Positions 53,881-64,000 of a stretch of DNA of 64,000 nucleotides are shown here, in pieces. A program made the position numbers and the translations under genes. The notes beneath the pieces were generated by a model. The model was given only the letters and a program-made list of their open reading frames with translations, searched no databases and was not told the DNA's origin. Origin of the DNA: Neorhizobium sp. NCHU2750 (GTDB lineage: Bacteria; Pseudomonadota; Alphaproteobacteria; Rhizobiales; Rhizobiaceae). Where the stretch lies: contig NZ_CP030827.1 of assembly GCF_003597675.1 (NCBI RefSeq), positions 3,790,001 through 3,854,000 of the forward strand. Reading direction: 5' to 3'. Position 1 is the first letter of the stretch; every line of letters starts with the position of its first letter.

Positions 53881-54962
53881 GCTTCATTGGTCGCTGCCTG
53901 CAGCGCACCGCCGGCCACCGGACCGCCCCCGACCGTGTAGATCATGTCGGCGATCACGGCGGCCCCTGGCCCGTGGCGAGGCGTTGGCATTCCGGCGTGC
54001 TGCTGCCATGTATCGGTTGCAGGATCATAGCTTTCCATCTGCCCGAAAACATGGGCCCACACGACCTTCTTGTTGATAACGAGGCTGGCCTCGCCTCCCA
54101 TGGCAAAGAGCCGGTCGCGATAGACGACAAGGCCATGCGCCGAACGCGGTGTCGGCATTGGCGCTCTGGGTTCCCAACTGTCGGTGTCTGCGTGATAGGC
54201 GTGATGGAAATCGCTGTTGAACGATGAGAGGTTGAAGCGTCCCCCGATCGCGTGGAGATTGCCTTTGTAGGCAGCGACGCCCAGGTGATCACGTCCGCCC
54301 GGTATCGGCTGGAGCATGCTCCACTTGTCCGTTTTCGGATCGTAGGCTTCATGCCAGCTGATGCTGGTCCGCTCGCCATTCCACGACGTGGCACCTCCGA
54401 CAAGATGGATCCTGCCGTTGACGACATCTGCAGCGCCTGCGCCCCTGCCGCGCAACAGCGGTGCAACCGTCGACCAGCGATCGAGCTGTGGATCGTAGAC
54501 ATAGACATCCGTGAAGGGATCGCGGTTGGCGCCGGCAAATCCGCCAAGTGCGTATAGGCGGCCGTCGAGGACGGTGACCGGCACATGATTGCCGCCGCGA
54601 GGCAGAGGAGCTCCTTTCATCCACTTGTCGTCGGCCGCGTCATAGATGAAGTGATCGCTCTTGCTCCCCCATCCGCCAACAATGTGAATCTTGCCATTAA
54701 GAGCCGCCCCGCCGCCCATTTCGGATTCCGGGGTCGGCAACGCCGCTCTGGAAAGCCATGTCCCGGCCGGCCCTTTGGGTGCAGAACTGTCGAAAACGCG
54801 CTCAGCCAGATCATCAGGCGAAAGCGTATCGGTCAGCGCGCCGCCCTTGTCGAACTGGCCATATGGCTTGGGCGAGGATGCGGCGCTGGACAGCGACTGC
54901 GCGAAACCGGGAGTGGCCGCCGCCATCGCCAGGCCGGAAAGTAAAAAGCGACGCCGGTTCAT
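53865..54962 (-). CDS. Tat-exported kelch-repeat beta-propeller protein
   Basis: 365 aa from ATG 54962 (AAGGA 7-8 bases upstream). Twin-arginine signal M-N-R-R-R-F-L-L-S-G followed by A-M-A-A-A-T-P-G-F-A-Q. Six kelch blades are visible by their double-Gly motifs: I-H-I-V-G-G-W, L-Y-A-L-G-G-F, I-H-L-V-G-G-A, L-H-A-I-G-G-R, L-F-A-M-G-G-E and I-Y-T-V-G-G-G, each followed by W-x-x and Y-D-P. Periplasmic; perhaps a sialate-mutarotase-like or galactose-oxidase-like propeller, but no catalytic signature seen. Confidence 0.88.
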   Translation of the reverse strand: MNRRRFLLSGLAMAAATPGFAQSLSSAASSPKPYGQFDKGGALTDTLSPDDLAERVFDSSAPKGPAGTWLSRAALPTPESEMGGGAALNGKIHIVGGWGSKSDHFIYDAADDKWMKGAPLPRGGNHVPVTVLDGRLYALGGFAGANRDPFTDVYVYDPQLDRWSTVAPLLRGRGAGAADVVNGRIHLVGGATSWNGERTSISWHEAYDPKTDKWSMLQPIPGGRDHLGVAAYKGNLHAIGGRFNLSSFNSDFHHAYHADTDSWEPRAPMPTPRSAHGLVVYRDRLFAMGGEASLVINKKVVWAHVFGQMESYDPATDTWQQHAGMPTPRHGPGAAVIADMIYTVGGGPVAGGALQAATNEAFTLA

Positions 54963-55306
54963 GAATGATCCTTCCCGATGATGAAACATGGCCCGGTCGG
55001 CGAGCAGTGACGCGCCGAATCTGGACTAAATTCGAGCTGATGGCCGATCAAATAAGGACACGATCAGGTGACCGGATCAGCACAGATGATCAGGACAGAT
55101 AAAGCGCTCGACCATGGATGTTTTTCCGACGGAAGACTCAAGATGCCGCCCCTAGCGCCAATGTCGGCGGGCTGTTTCATACATGCAGCGAAGCGCTAGG
55201 CGGTCCATGTAATGGGCGAATCGCCGAAATCCTCGCACAACAAAATCTTCGCCGGTGCCCTAGGGACAAACGGTGACCTATGTCTTCGGTATGGATAGAA
55301 TAGTTA
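54963..55306. other. Gap between the kelch gene and tRNA-Ser
   Basis: No gene supported in these ~340 bp. It should contain the kelch promoter and the 3' flank of the tRNA. No long repeat of the tRNA 3' end was found in it. Confidence 0.4.
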
Positions 55307-55396
55307 TGGCGGAGAGGGTGGGATTCGAACCCACGATACGGTTGCCCGTATGCCGCATTTCGAGTGCGGTGCTTTCGACCACTCAGCCACCTCTCC
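55307..55396 (-). tRNA. tRNA-Ser (anticodon CGA)
   Basis: A 90-nt class II tRNA on the minus strand. The acceptor GGAGAGG pairs with CCTCTCC, discriminator G, and CCA is encoded (55309-55307). D-arm GGCTGAGTGGTCGAAAGC, anticodon loop A-C-T-C-G-A-A-A-T giving CGA (reads UCG), long variable arm ATACGG-CCGTAT and T-loop GGTTCGAATCC. Its 3' end points toward the mosaic stretch with the IS110 element. Confidence 0.97.
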
Positions 55397-55713
55397 GCTT
55401 TGCTGGTCGGCGCATATGTTGCGCGGGCTGTCTCATAGCGGCGAAAAATGGGGCTGGCAAGGGGCGAAATGCAAGTCTTCATATCCTTTTACCTTGACAG
55501 TTTTTTGTCGCTCGCGTAAGCCCGCGTGCGTTCAGGTTGTGGAAATGCGTCCACGCTTGGCCGTTGCGGGGAAATCAGGTGTTTTCGCGCAATTTCACCG
55601 GCAGATCCGTTTTGAACGAGACCTCTCTTTCCTAACTCCCTGCTAAAGACCGACTGACAAAAAGACGGCCCTTCCCTTGGAAGAGAGCCGGAACGAACAT
55701 GAAAGGATATAAA
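55397..55713. other. Leader/promoter region of rplU-rpmA
   Basis: About 320 bp without a gene. Probably holds the ribosomal-protein operon promoter and leader; no conserved L21 leader motif could be confirmed by eye. Confidence 0.4.
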
Positions 55714-56025
55714 ATGTTCGCAGTCATCAAGACCGGCGGTAAGCAGTACCGCGTGGCCGCCAACGACGTGCTGACCATCGAAAAGCTGGAAGCCGAAGCT
55801 GGTGCAGTAATCGAATTCAACGAAGTCCTGGTTGTCGGCGTAGGCGCCGATGCCAAGATCGGCGCTCCCTTCGTTTCGGGTGCATCGGTCAAGGCCGAAG
55901 TTGTCGAGCATAACCGTGGCAAGAAGGTTCTCTCCTTCAAGAAGCGTCGTCGCCAGAATTCCAAGCGTATTCGTGGCCATCGCCAGCATCACACGGTCGT
56001 CCGCATCACCGACATTCTCGGCTAA
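55714..56025 (+). CDS. rplU: Ribosomal protein bL21
   Basis: 103 aa from ATG 55714 (AAAGGA 6 bases upstream; an in-frame ATG at 55699 is less likely). Starts [14 protein letters not shown] and contains the rRNA-binding [16 protein letters not shown] and G-H-R-Q-H-H-T signature of L21. First gene of the operon with rpmA 29 bp downstream. Confidence 0.98.
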   Translation: MFAVIKTGGKQYRVAANDVLTIEKLEAEAGAVIEFNEVLVVGVGADAKIGAPFVSGASVKAEVVEHNRGKKVLSFKKRRRQNSKRIRGHRQHHTVVRITDILG

Positions 56026-56054
56026 TCAGGTTTCGAAGGTAAAGGAGAACTCCC

Positions 56055-56324
56055 ATGGCACATAAAAAAGCTGGCGGTTCCTCGCGCAACGGTCGCGATT
56101 CTCAGTCCAAGCGCCTCGGCGTGAAGAAGTTCGGTGGCGAAACCGTCGTCGCCGGCAACATCATCGTGCGCCAGCGCGGCACGCAGTGGCATCCGGGCGC
56201 CAATGTCGGCCTCGGCACCGACCACACGATTTTTGCACTTACCGCCGGCAACGTGAACTTCCGTACGAAGGCCAATGGCCGCGTGTACGTATCCGTAATG
56301 CCGAAAGCGGAAGCAGCGGAATAA
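56055..56324 (+). CDS. rpmA: Ribosomal protein bL27
   Basis: 89 aa. N-terminus [16 protein letters not shown] reaches the peptidyl-transferase centre; [10 protein letters not shown] and [12 protein letters not shown] complete the signature. Strong SD (AAAGGAGAA). Followed by the terminator at 56392. Confidence 0.98.
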   Translation: MAHKKAGGSSRNGRDSQSKRLGVKKFGGETVVAGNIIVRQRGTQWHPGANVGLGTDHTIFALTAGNVNFRTKANGRVYVSVMPKAEAAE

Positions 56325-56391
56325 GCCGGTAGCGCTCTAAAACAGCCGGCGTCTCATCGACCCGGCTGAAGCGTAAGGTTCAGTCTGAAAG

Positions 56392-56433
56392 AAAAGGGGA
56401 GATGGGGCGCCACCCACCTCCCCTTTTTCTTTT
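56392..56433 (+). terminator. Terminator of rplU-rpmA
   Basis: AAAAGGGGAG (56392-56401) pairs with CTCCCCTTTT (56418-56427), continuing into a T-rich tract to 56433. It separates the ribosomal operon from the GNAT genes. Confidence 0.88.
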
Positions 56434-56454
56434 AACCCTTGAGGAGACTGAACC

Positions 56455-57102
56455 ATGCAAGTCGAATTGTTGAGGGCGAGCCAATCCCGGCCGCCAGAAG
56501 AACGGCTGCGGCCGGATCGGTCCGAGGACCGGTCGAGAAGCGAGTGCCCCGTCTTATTGTCGCCGAGACTGGTTCTCCGCGCCCCCCACAAAGAAGACAT
56601 TGACGCACTTGCCCATCTCGCCAACAATGCCGCTATCGCGACCATGGTGTCGCGCATGCCGCATCCCTACACGGCGAAAGACGCAGCCGATTTCGTGCGA
56701 CGCACGAATGCCGGCGAGATTGGCAAATGCGTCTATGCCATTACCCGAGGTAACGACGGCGCCTTTCTCGGTTGCTGCGCATTGGAGCCGCAGGAGGACG
56801 AGCGCACGCTCGAAATCGGCTATTGGCTCGGCGAACCTTACTGGAACAAGGGCTATGGCACCGAAGCCGCCCACGCATTGATCGACATGGCCTTTCGCAC
56901 CAGAAGCGAAATCGACCAGATCGATGCGCGCTGCCGGGTTACCAATATCCCATCGAGGCGCGTCATCCAGAAATGCGGTTTCCAGTTTCAGGGCGCCGGC
57001 ATGATCGATTGCCTTGCTGAAGGTGCCATGGTGCCGGTCGAATGGTTCCGCCTGGACCGCAAGACCTGGATATCCTTGAGAAGCTGGGGAGAACCGAGAT
57101 GA
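56455..57102 (+). CDS. GNAT-family N-acetyltransferase (RimJ-like)
   Basis: 215 aa; SD GAGGAG upstream of ATG 56455. RimJ/RimL-type GNAT: L-S-P-R-L-V-L-R-A-P-H-K-E-D at the first strand, I-G-Y-W-L-G-E-P-Y-W-N-K-G-Y-G-T-E-A (acetyl-CoA loop), and N-I-P-S-R-R-V-I-Q-K-C-G-F. An extra basic N-terminal stretch of about 35 residues precedes the domain. ATGA overlap with the next GNAT. Substrate unknown. Confidence 0.92.
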   Translation: MQVELLRASQSRPPEERLRPDRSEDRSRSECPVLLSPRLVLRAPHKEDIDALAHLANNAAIATMVSRMPHPYTAKDAADFVRRTNAGEIGKCVYAITRGNDGAFLGCCALEPQEDERTLEIGYWLGEPYWNKGYGTEAAHALIDMAFRTRSEIDQIDARCRVTNIPSRRVIQKCGFQFQGAGMIDCLAEGAMVPVEWFRLDRKTWISLRSWGEPR

Positions 57103-57686
57103 ACGCCGCAGTCGTCGAAAGAATAGTCGAGGGCTTGCTGTCGCCCGGCCCCTGCCCGGTCATCCGCTCGCAGAGACTGATCCTGCGTCCGCACCGGCTT
57201 GCCGATGCGGATGCGATCTCAGCCTCGCTTGCCGATTTCAAGGTGGCCCGCATGCTGGCGCGCGTACCGCAGCCTTACCATCGGGAGGATGCGCTGGACT
57301 GGCTGGTGCGCCAGACTTCCGGCCTTATCCCGGACTGGAACCTTGCGATCACCACCGGTGACGACATCCATATCGGTGTCGTCGGCATCGAGCTGCGTAA
57401 AGACGGCTGGCATCTCGGCTTCTGGCTGAACCGCTATTACTGGGATCGCGGCTACATGACGGAAGCGGTCGGCGCGGTTCTCGAACGCTTCTTCCGGCGC
57501 ATGCCGGAAGCAGTCATCCGCTCCGGTGCCTTTGCCGACAATCTGGCTTCGCTCAACATCCAGAGAAAGCTCGGCTTCCGGATCACCGATGCGGGCGACA
57601 TCTTTTCCGTGGCGCGCAACCGCATGGTGCCGCATATCGAAACCAGGCTTGACGCAGGCGACCTGACCCTGCCGCAGGTACGATGA
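57099..57686 (+). CDS. Second GNAT-family N-acetyltransferase
   Basis: 195 aa from ATG 57099 (GGGGAG upstream), overlapping the first GNAT stop. R-S-Q-R-L-I-L-R-P-H-R-L-A-D-A-D, L-G-F-W-L-N-R-Y-Y-W-D-R-G-Y-M-T-E-A, and N-L-A-S-L-N-I-Q-R-K-L-G-F. Paralogous to its neighbour; the pair is a conserved feature between rpmA and obgE in rhizobia. Confidence 0.92.
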   Translation: MNAAVVERIVEGLLSPGPCPVIRSQRLILRPHRLADADAISASLADFKVARMLARVPQPYHREDALDWLVRQTSGLIPDWNLAITTGDDIHIGVVGIELRKDGWHLGFWLNRYYWDRGYMTEAVGAVLERFFRRMPEAVIRSGAFADNLASLNIQRKLGFRITDAGDIFSVARNRMVPHIETRLDAGDLTLPQVR

Positions 57687-57693
57687 AACCACG

Positions 57694-57725
57694 ATCTCCC
57701 CCGGCCCCGGGGCCTGGGGAGATCA
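57694..57725. terminator. Hairpin between convergent genes
   Basis: GATCTCCCC (57694-57702) pairs with GGGGAGATC (57717-57725), with inner GGCC/GGCC pairing. Very stable, no T-run, and it overlaps the EEP stop codon. It probably marks both 3' ends. Confidence 0.7.
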
Positions 57726-58586
57726 CTCTATCTCCAGCCAGACCGGAAAGTGATCGGAGCCCAGAACCGCATTATCGACAGAGGCGGATCTGAGGCGCGG
57801 CACTAGACCGGCATTGATGAAACCATAGTCGAGATGCATCCTTACCGTCCCCTCGCCCGGAGGCTCTGCCCAGCTGTAGCTGTCGGCCGAGAGCGCGCCG
57901 ACATGGTCAAGCGCATCGACGAACTGGTTGGCACGCAGCGATCTGCCGTAATAGCGGTCAGGTCGCCCGACAGCGGCAGTATATTCGTCCGAACCGGGCA
58001 CCATGTTGAAATCGCCCATCACGACGAAATCCTCCGGCAGCGGCAGCTGGGGAAAGCCGCTTGCGGCAGGCGCCGTGAGCGCCCCGCCTTCCGCCGCGAA
58101 ATTCAGCACCCGCTCCTTCAGATAGAGGATCTGGGCGATCCGCTCATCCGGCGAGACGTGATCCAGATGGACGGAATAAGCCCTGATCGGCCCCGATGGC
58201 GCATCGATCAACGCCTCGACGGCGCCGCGCTGCAGGTTGAGCTTGTCGAAGCTGCGGCTGCGCGGCAAGAGGAAATGGCGGGTGGACAGGATCGGCCAGC
58301 GCGACAGGATCATGTTACCGAACTGGAAGCGCCGCTCCATGCGTCGGCCATCGGTGATATCGCCACCGAGAAAAACGTCGCATGGCGCGGCAAAGACGGA
58401 AAAGTGATCCGGCAACAGCTCCGCAAAACGGCCGGCAAGATCGATGCCGCCATTATCGGGCGATCCTCGGGTAATCTCCTGAAGCGCGATGACATCTGCC
58501 TCGCGGATGATGTCGGCGATCCGTTCCGGATCGAACCGTCCATCCATGCCGATGCCGTATTGAACGTTATAGCTCACGAACTTCAT
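57723..58586 (-). CDS. Endonuclease/exonuclease/phosphatase-family protein
   Basis: 287 aa from ATG 58586 (GGAGG 11 bases upstream); the open frame further upstream runs antisense through obgE and is ignored. EEP fold: S-Y-N-V-Q-Y-G at strand 1, A-L-Q-E-I with the metal-binding Glu, V-M-G-D-F-N-M-V-P-G, and G-S-D-H-F-P-V at the end. No signal peptide. Could be a nuclease, lipid phosphatase or sphingomyelinase-like; not resolvable. Confidence 0.9.
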   Translation of the reverse strand: MKFVSYNVQYGIGMDGRFDPERIADIIREADVIALQEITRGSPDNGGIDLAGRFAELLPDHFSVFAAPCDVFLGGDITDGRRMERRFQFGNMILSRWPILSTRHFLLPRSRSFDKLNLQRGAVEALIDAPSGPIRAYSVHLDHVSPDERIAQILYLKERVLNFAAEGGALTAPAASGFPQLPLPEDFVVMGDFNMVPGSDEYTAAVGRPDRYYGRSLRANQFVDALDHVGALSADSYSWAEPPGEGTVRMHLDYGFINAGLVPRLRSASVDNAVLGSDHFPVWLEIE

Positions 58587-58667
58587 GATAATCTTTGACC
58601 TCCAAGGCAACGAACGGTATCGAAACGCAAAAGAACGCGTCCAGAGATCCCTGATGACGTTGCGTAA

Positions 58668-60920
<2,253 letters not shown>

Positions 60921-60931
<11 letters not shown>

Positions 60932-62201
60932 GGTTTCGACGACAGACGTCGCCACGATCATGGCCGAAATCGGCCGCAATGCGAAAGCAGCCGGCCGAAA
61001 GCTTGCCATCGCCTCGACCGCAGCGAAAAACAAGGCGCTCCTTGCCATGGCCGACGCGATCATCGCAGCCAGAGAAGAGATCCTCGCAGCCAATGCGAAG
61101 GACCTGAAGCAGGTCGAAGGCAAGGACCTGCTGCCCTCCTTCATCGATCGCCTGACGCTGACGGAAAAAAGCATTGCCGGCATGGCGGAGGCGCTGCGCG
61201 AGATTGCCGAATTCAAGGATCCGGTCGGCGAAGTGATCGCCGCCTGGGATCGGCCCAACGGTTTGAAGATCGAGCGTGTGCGCACGCCGCTCGGTGTGAT
61301 CGGCGTGATCTACGAAAGCCGCCCCAACGTCACCGCTGATGCCGGCGCCCTGTGCCTCAAGGCCGGCAATGCCGTCATCCTGCGTGGCGGATCGGATGGC
61401 ATGCATTCGTCGCAGGCGATCCACCAATGCCTGTTGACCGGCCTCAGGGCCGCAGGCCTTCCCGAACATGCGATCCAGATCGTCCCGACCGCCGATCGCG
61501 CCGCCGTCGGCGCCATGCTTTCCGGCCTTGATGGCGCAATCGACGTCATTGTGCCCCGTGGCGGCAAGAGCCTTGTCGCACGCGTACAGAACGAAGCCCG
61601 CGTTCCCGTCTTTGCCCATCTCGAAGGCCTCTGCCACGTTTATGTCGATGCTTCGGCAGATCTCGACATGGCAAGGAACATCATTGTGAATGCCAAGATG
61701 CGGCGCACCGGCGTCTGCGGCGCCGCCGAAACGCTGCTGATCGACAGGGCTGCTGCGGCCACTCATCTCGTTCCGCTGCTTGATGCTCTCAAGGCAGCCG
61801 GTTGCGAGATCCGCGGTTCGGCGGATGTCCTGCTTGCCTATACCATGGCCAAGCCGGCGACTGAGGAAGACTGGCGCACGGAATATCTCGATGCGGTGAT
61901 CTCGGTTGCCATCGTCGACGGCATCGATGGCGCCATCCGCCATATCGACACCTATTCATCCAACCATACGGAAGCGGTCATCGCGGAAGACCCGGCAGTC
62001 GTTGCCCGCTTCTTCAACGAGATCGATTCGGCGATCTTGCTGCACAATGCCTCCACCCAGTTTGCCGATGGCGGCGAATTCGGCATGGGCGGCGAGATCG
62101 GCATTTCCACCGGCAAGATGCATGCCCGCGGTCCCGTCGGCGTGGAGCAGCTGACCTCGTTCAAATACCGCGTGCACGGCACCGGCCAGATACGCCCATA
62201 G
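60921..62201 (+). CDS. proA: Glutamate-5-semialdehyde dehydrogenase (gamma-glutamyl phosphate reductase)
   Basis: Second step of proline synthesis. 426 aa from ATG 60921 with AAGGAGG 9 bases upstream. ALDH-like: [18 protein letters not shown], the catalytic Cys in [10 protein letters not shown], and H-T-E-A-V-I-A-E-D. Directly coupled to proB. Confidence 0.97.
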
Positions 62202-62214
62202 AGACGCGGCCGAC

Positions 62215-62847
62215 GTGGAGGAGCACAGGATCGACCGCCGTTACCTGACCATGCCGCATGTCGAGCGGGGCATGGCCATCGGCCTGTTTGGCGGATCCTT
62301 CAATCCGCCCCATGAGGGTCATGTTCTGGTCGCCGAAATCGCCCTGCGGCGCCTCGGTCTCGACCAGCTCTGGTGGATGGTGACGCCGGGCAATCCGCTG
62401 AAGAGCCGGGCCGAGCTCGCTCCGCTCTCCGAGCGGATCGCTTTGAGCGAGGATCTGAACCATGACCCGCGCATCAAGGTCACCGCTTTCGAGAAGACGC
62501 TCGGAGGCTCCTATACGGCCGATACGCTTGCCCACGTGAAATCCAGGAACCCCCAGGCGCATTTTGTCTGGATCATGGGAGCCGACAGCCTGCAGTCCTT
62601 CCATCTCTGGCAGAAATGGCGCGAGATCGTCTCGATGTTTCCGATTGCCGTTATCGACCGCCCGGGCGCAACGCTCTCGTTCCTCTCGTCCAAGATGGCG
62701 CGCACCTTCGATTATGCCCGCGTCGACGAAGACGATATCGGCACCTTGTGGAAGCGCAAGGCGCCCGCATGGACCTTCATTCACGGCCCTCGATCCACAT
62801 TGAGCTCAACTGCTCTGAGGGCCGGCGGCAAGAAAAAGGCACCATGA
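62215..62847 (+). CDS. nadD: Nicotinate-nucleotide adenylyltransferase
   Basis: Makes nicotinate adenine dinucleotide in NAD synthesis. 210 aa from GTG 62215; ATG 62251 would give 198 aa and neither has a clear SD. Signature G-G-S-F-N-P-P-H-E-G-H, W-W-M-V-T-P-G-N-P-L-K, I-M-G-A-D-S-L and R-S-T-L-S-S-T-A-L-R. Starts 13 bp after proA. Confidence 0.95.
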   Translation: MEEHRIDRRYLTMPHVERGMAIGLFGGSFNPPHEGHVLVAEIALRRLGLDQLWWMVTPGNPLKSRAELAPLSERIALSEDLNHDPRIKVTAFEKTLGGSYTADTLAHVKSRNPQAHFVWIMGADSLQSFHLWQKWREIVSMFPIAVIDRPGATLSFLSSKMARTFDYARVDEDDIGTLWKRKAPAWTFIHGPRSTLSSTALRAGGKKKAP

Positions 62848-62979
62848 CGCTTGGCCGATAGTACATGGATAACGGTTTCGCGTATTGCGATCACCTTTCA
62901 TTCTTCTCCCTTGAAAGATTAACCATTCGATGCCAACTTCAACGAAGCGGCCGACCATGATCGGATTCGCTGAAACTGG
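62848..62979. other. Intergenic between nadD and rsfS
   Basis: Short AT-richer gap that may contain an rsfS promoter. No hairpin of note. Confidence 0.35.
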
Positions 62980-63012
62980 ATGTTGCTGTTACCTGGTAAG
63001 AAAGGACAAACC

Positions 63013-63429
63013 CTGACAACAGTACACGCCAAGGGCAGGATGGCTTCCATTCTCCCGCAGAGTTCCGAACGTGGCGCCGATGCCGCTGCTCGTGCTCTCG
63101 AACTGATCCTCGGCAGCCTCGAGGATTCCAAGGCAGAAGATATCGTCACCATCAACATTGCCGGAAAATCGGCGCTGGGCGACTACATGGTTGTGGTCAC
63201 CGGGCGATCGAGCCGCCATGTCGTGGCTATCTGCGACCATCTCGTGACCGACCTGAAGGACGAGGGCTTCGGAACGCCCCGCGTCGAAGGGCAGGAGAGC
63301 GGTGATTGGGTCCTGATCGACACCGGTGACGTGATCATCCACGTGTTCCGCCCCGAAATCCGCGAGTTCTACAACATCGAAAAGATGTGGGCGGCTCCGG
63401 AGATCGAAGAAGGACCGCTTCTGCATTGA
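63013..63429 (+). CDS. rsfS: Ribosomal silencing factor RsfS
   Basis: Binds uL14 and blocks subunit joining during starvation. Core: L-E-D-S-K-A-E-D-I-V-T-I-N-I, S-A-L-G-D-Y-M-V-V-V-T-G-R-S-S-R-H-V and G-D-W-V-L-I-D-T-G-D-V-I-I-H-V-F. Start uncertain: ATG 62980 has no SD, whereas CTG 63013 has AAAGGA 7 bases upstream and gives 138 aa beginning (M)-T-T-V-H-A-K-G; ATG 63040 is a third option. Confidence 0.9.
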   Translation: MTTVHAKGRMASILPQSSERGADAAARALELILGSLEDSKAEDIVTINIAGKSALGDYMVVVTGRSSRHVVAICDHLVTDLKDEGFGTPRVEGQESGDWVLIDTGDVIIHVFRPEIREFYNIEKMWAAPEIEEGPLLH

Positions 63430-63532
63430 GCGGTTTGGGCTTGGCCTGAACCGTCAAAAGCCGCTAAAGCGAAACCGACGCCTTGCGTCGGTGCAGTTGT
63501 GTTTGGCTGCTTGAATTCGGACGGATCAGGAC

Positions 63533-64000
63533 ATGCGTATAACCCTTTTTGCCGTGGGACGGCTGAAAGCCGGGCCCGAGAAGGATCTTGCGTCCCGTTA
63601 TCTGGACCGCTTCGCAAAGGCCGGCCCAGCAATCGGCCTTGAACTGGCTAAACTCGTCGAGATACAGGAAAGCCGCGCCTCCAACGCCGAGACGCGCAAG
63701 CGTGAGGAAGCGGCAGCGCTTGAAAAGGCCCTGCCGGAGGGCGCTGTTCTGGTTCTTTTGGACGAGCGTGGCAAGGCGCTCGATAGCCAGGCCTTTTCCG
63801 ATGTCGTCGGCCGTTATCGCGACAACGGCAAGCGGGATATGATGCTGGCGATCGGAGGCGCCGACGGGCTCGATCCGGATCTGCGCGCCAAAGCCGATCT
63901 CGTCCTCAATCTCGGCAGCATGACCTGGCCGCACCAGCTGGTGCGCATCCTTATTGCCGAGCAGCTTTACCGGGCCGTGACGATCCTTTCCGGCCATCCC
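63533..64000 (+). CDS. rlmH: 23S rRNA pseudouridine-1915 N3-methyltransferase (3' end beyond window)
   Basis: SPOUT methyltransferase. 156 codons are in view of about 160: M-R-I-T-L-F-A-V-G-R-L-K-A-G-P-E at the N-terminus, L-D-E-R-G-K-A-L-D-S, the knot G-G-A-D-G-L, and W-P-H-Q-L-V-R-I-L-I-A-E-Q-L-Y-R-A. ATG 63533 has AGGA close upstream. No stop codon before the edge. Confidence 0.95.
   Translation, partial: MRITLFAVGRLKAGPEKDLASRYLDRFAKAGPAIGLELAKLVEIQESRASNAETRKREEAAALEKALPEGAVLVLLDERGKALDSQAFSDVVGRYRDNGKRDMMLAIGGADGLDPDLRAKADLVLNLGSMTWPHQLVRILIAEQLYRAVTILSGHP

Overview
The window is a high-GC chromosomal segment from an alphaproteobacterium, almost certainly Rhizobiaceae (Rhizobium/Agrobacterium-like). 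The evidence is the aerobic cob gene set in rhizobial arrangement and the block rplU-rpmA-two GNATs-obgE-proB-proA-nadD-rsfS-rlmH. Genes are dense, and many are joined by 4-bp ATGA/GTGA overlaps.

Layout. 0-6.1 kb: a tripartite RND efflux operon (adaptor lipoprotein, pump, outer-membrane lipoprotein) behind a long palindrome that could be a repressor operator. 6.2-9.0 kb: the complete EF-P system, efp divergent from epmA-epmB. 9.0-9.6 kb: a gene-free, hairpin-rich stretch. 9.6-17.4 kb: an FtsI-type transpeptidase, an exported GH5 glycosidase, purU, a large degenerate kinase/M23-like/aminotransferase fusion, and two small proteins. 17.4-22.4 kb: a LysR regulator divergent from an amine oxidase-ALDH7-P1 peptidase operon, probably for pipecolate/lysine catabolism.

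22.4-41.7 kb: a cobalamin cluster. cobC, cobD, cobQ and cobO come first. A cobalamin riboswitch with a plausible terminator then leads into DUF1636-cobW-cobN-cobG-cobH-cobI-cobJ, followed by cobK(-), cobL-cobE-cobM, cbiD(-) and cobA-cobB. Together these cover uroporphyrinogen III to adenosylcobyric acid and beyond. cobF, cobS/T, cobP and the lower-ligand genes (cobU/V) are not in the window, and a CbiD-type C1 methylase is present instead of CobF. cobG carries a palindromic repeat inserted in frame, and CobN is short.

42.1-49.3 kb: a peptide-type ABC importer (Tat-exported binding protein, two permeases, fused double ATPase) followed by a CocE/NonD hydrolase. 49.3-55.3 kb: exported MsrA, a rhizobial hairpin repeat, an IS110-group transposase with a structured upstream non-coding segment (candidate bridge RNA), an ACT protein, an esterase, a DUF6946 protein, a decayed rtcB fragment and a Tat-exported kelch protein. 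This more mosaic stretch ends at a tRNA-Ser(CGA) gene. 55.4-64 kb: conserved housekeeping genes, with rlmH running off the right edge.

The most unusual items are the degenerate triple-domain fusion that has lost its PLP lysine, the repeat inside cobG, the IS110 element with its putative guide RNA, the riboswitch-controlled but rearranged cob cluster, and the rtcB pseudogene.
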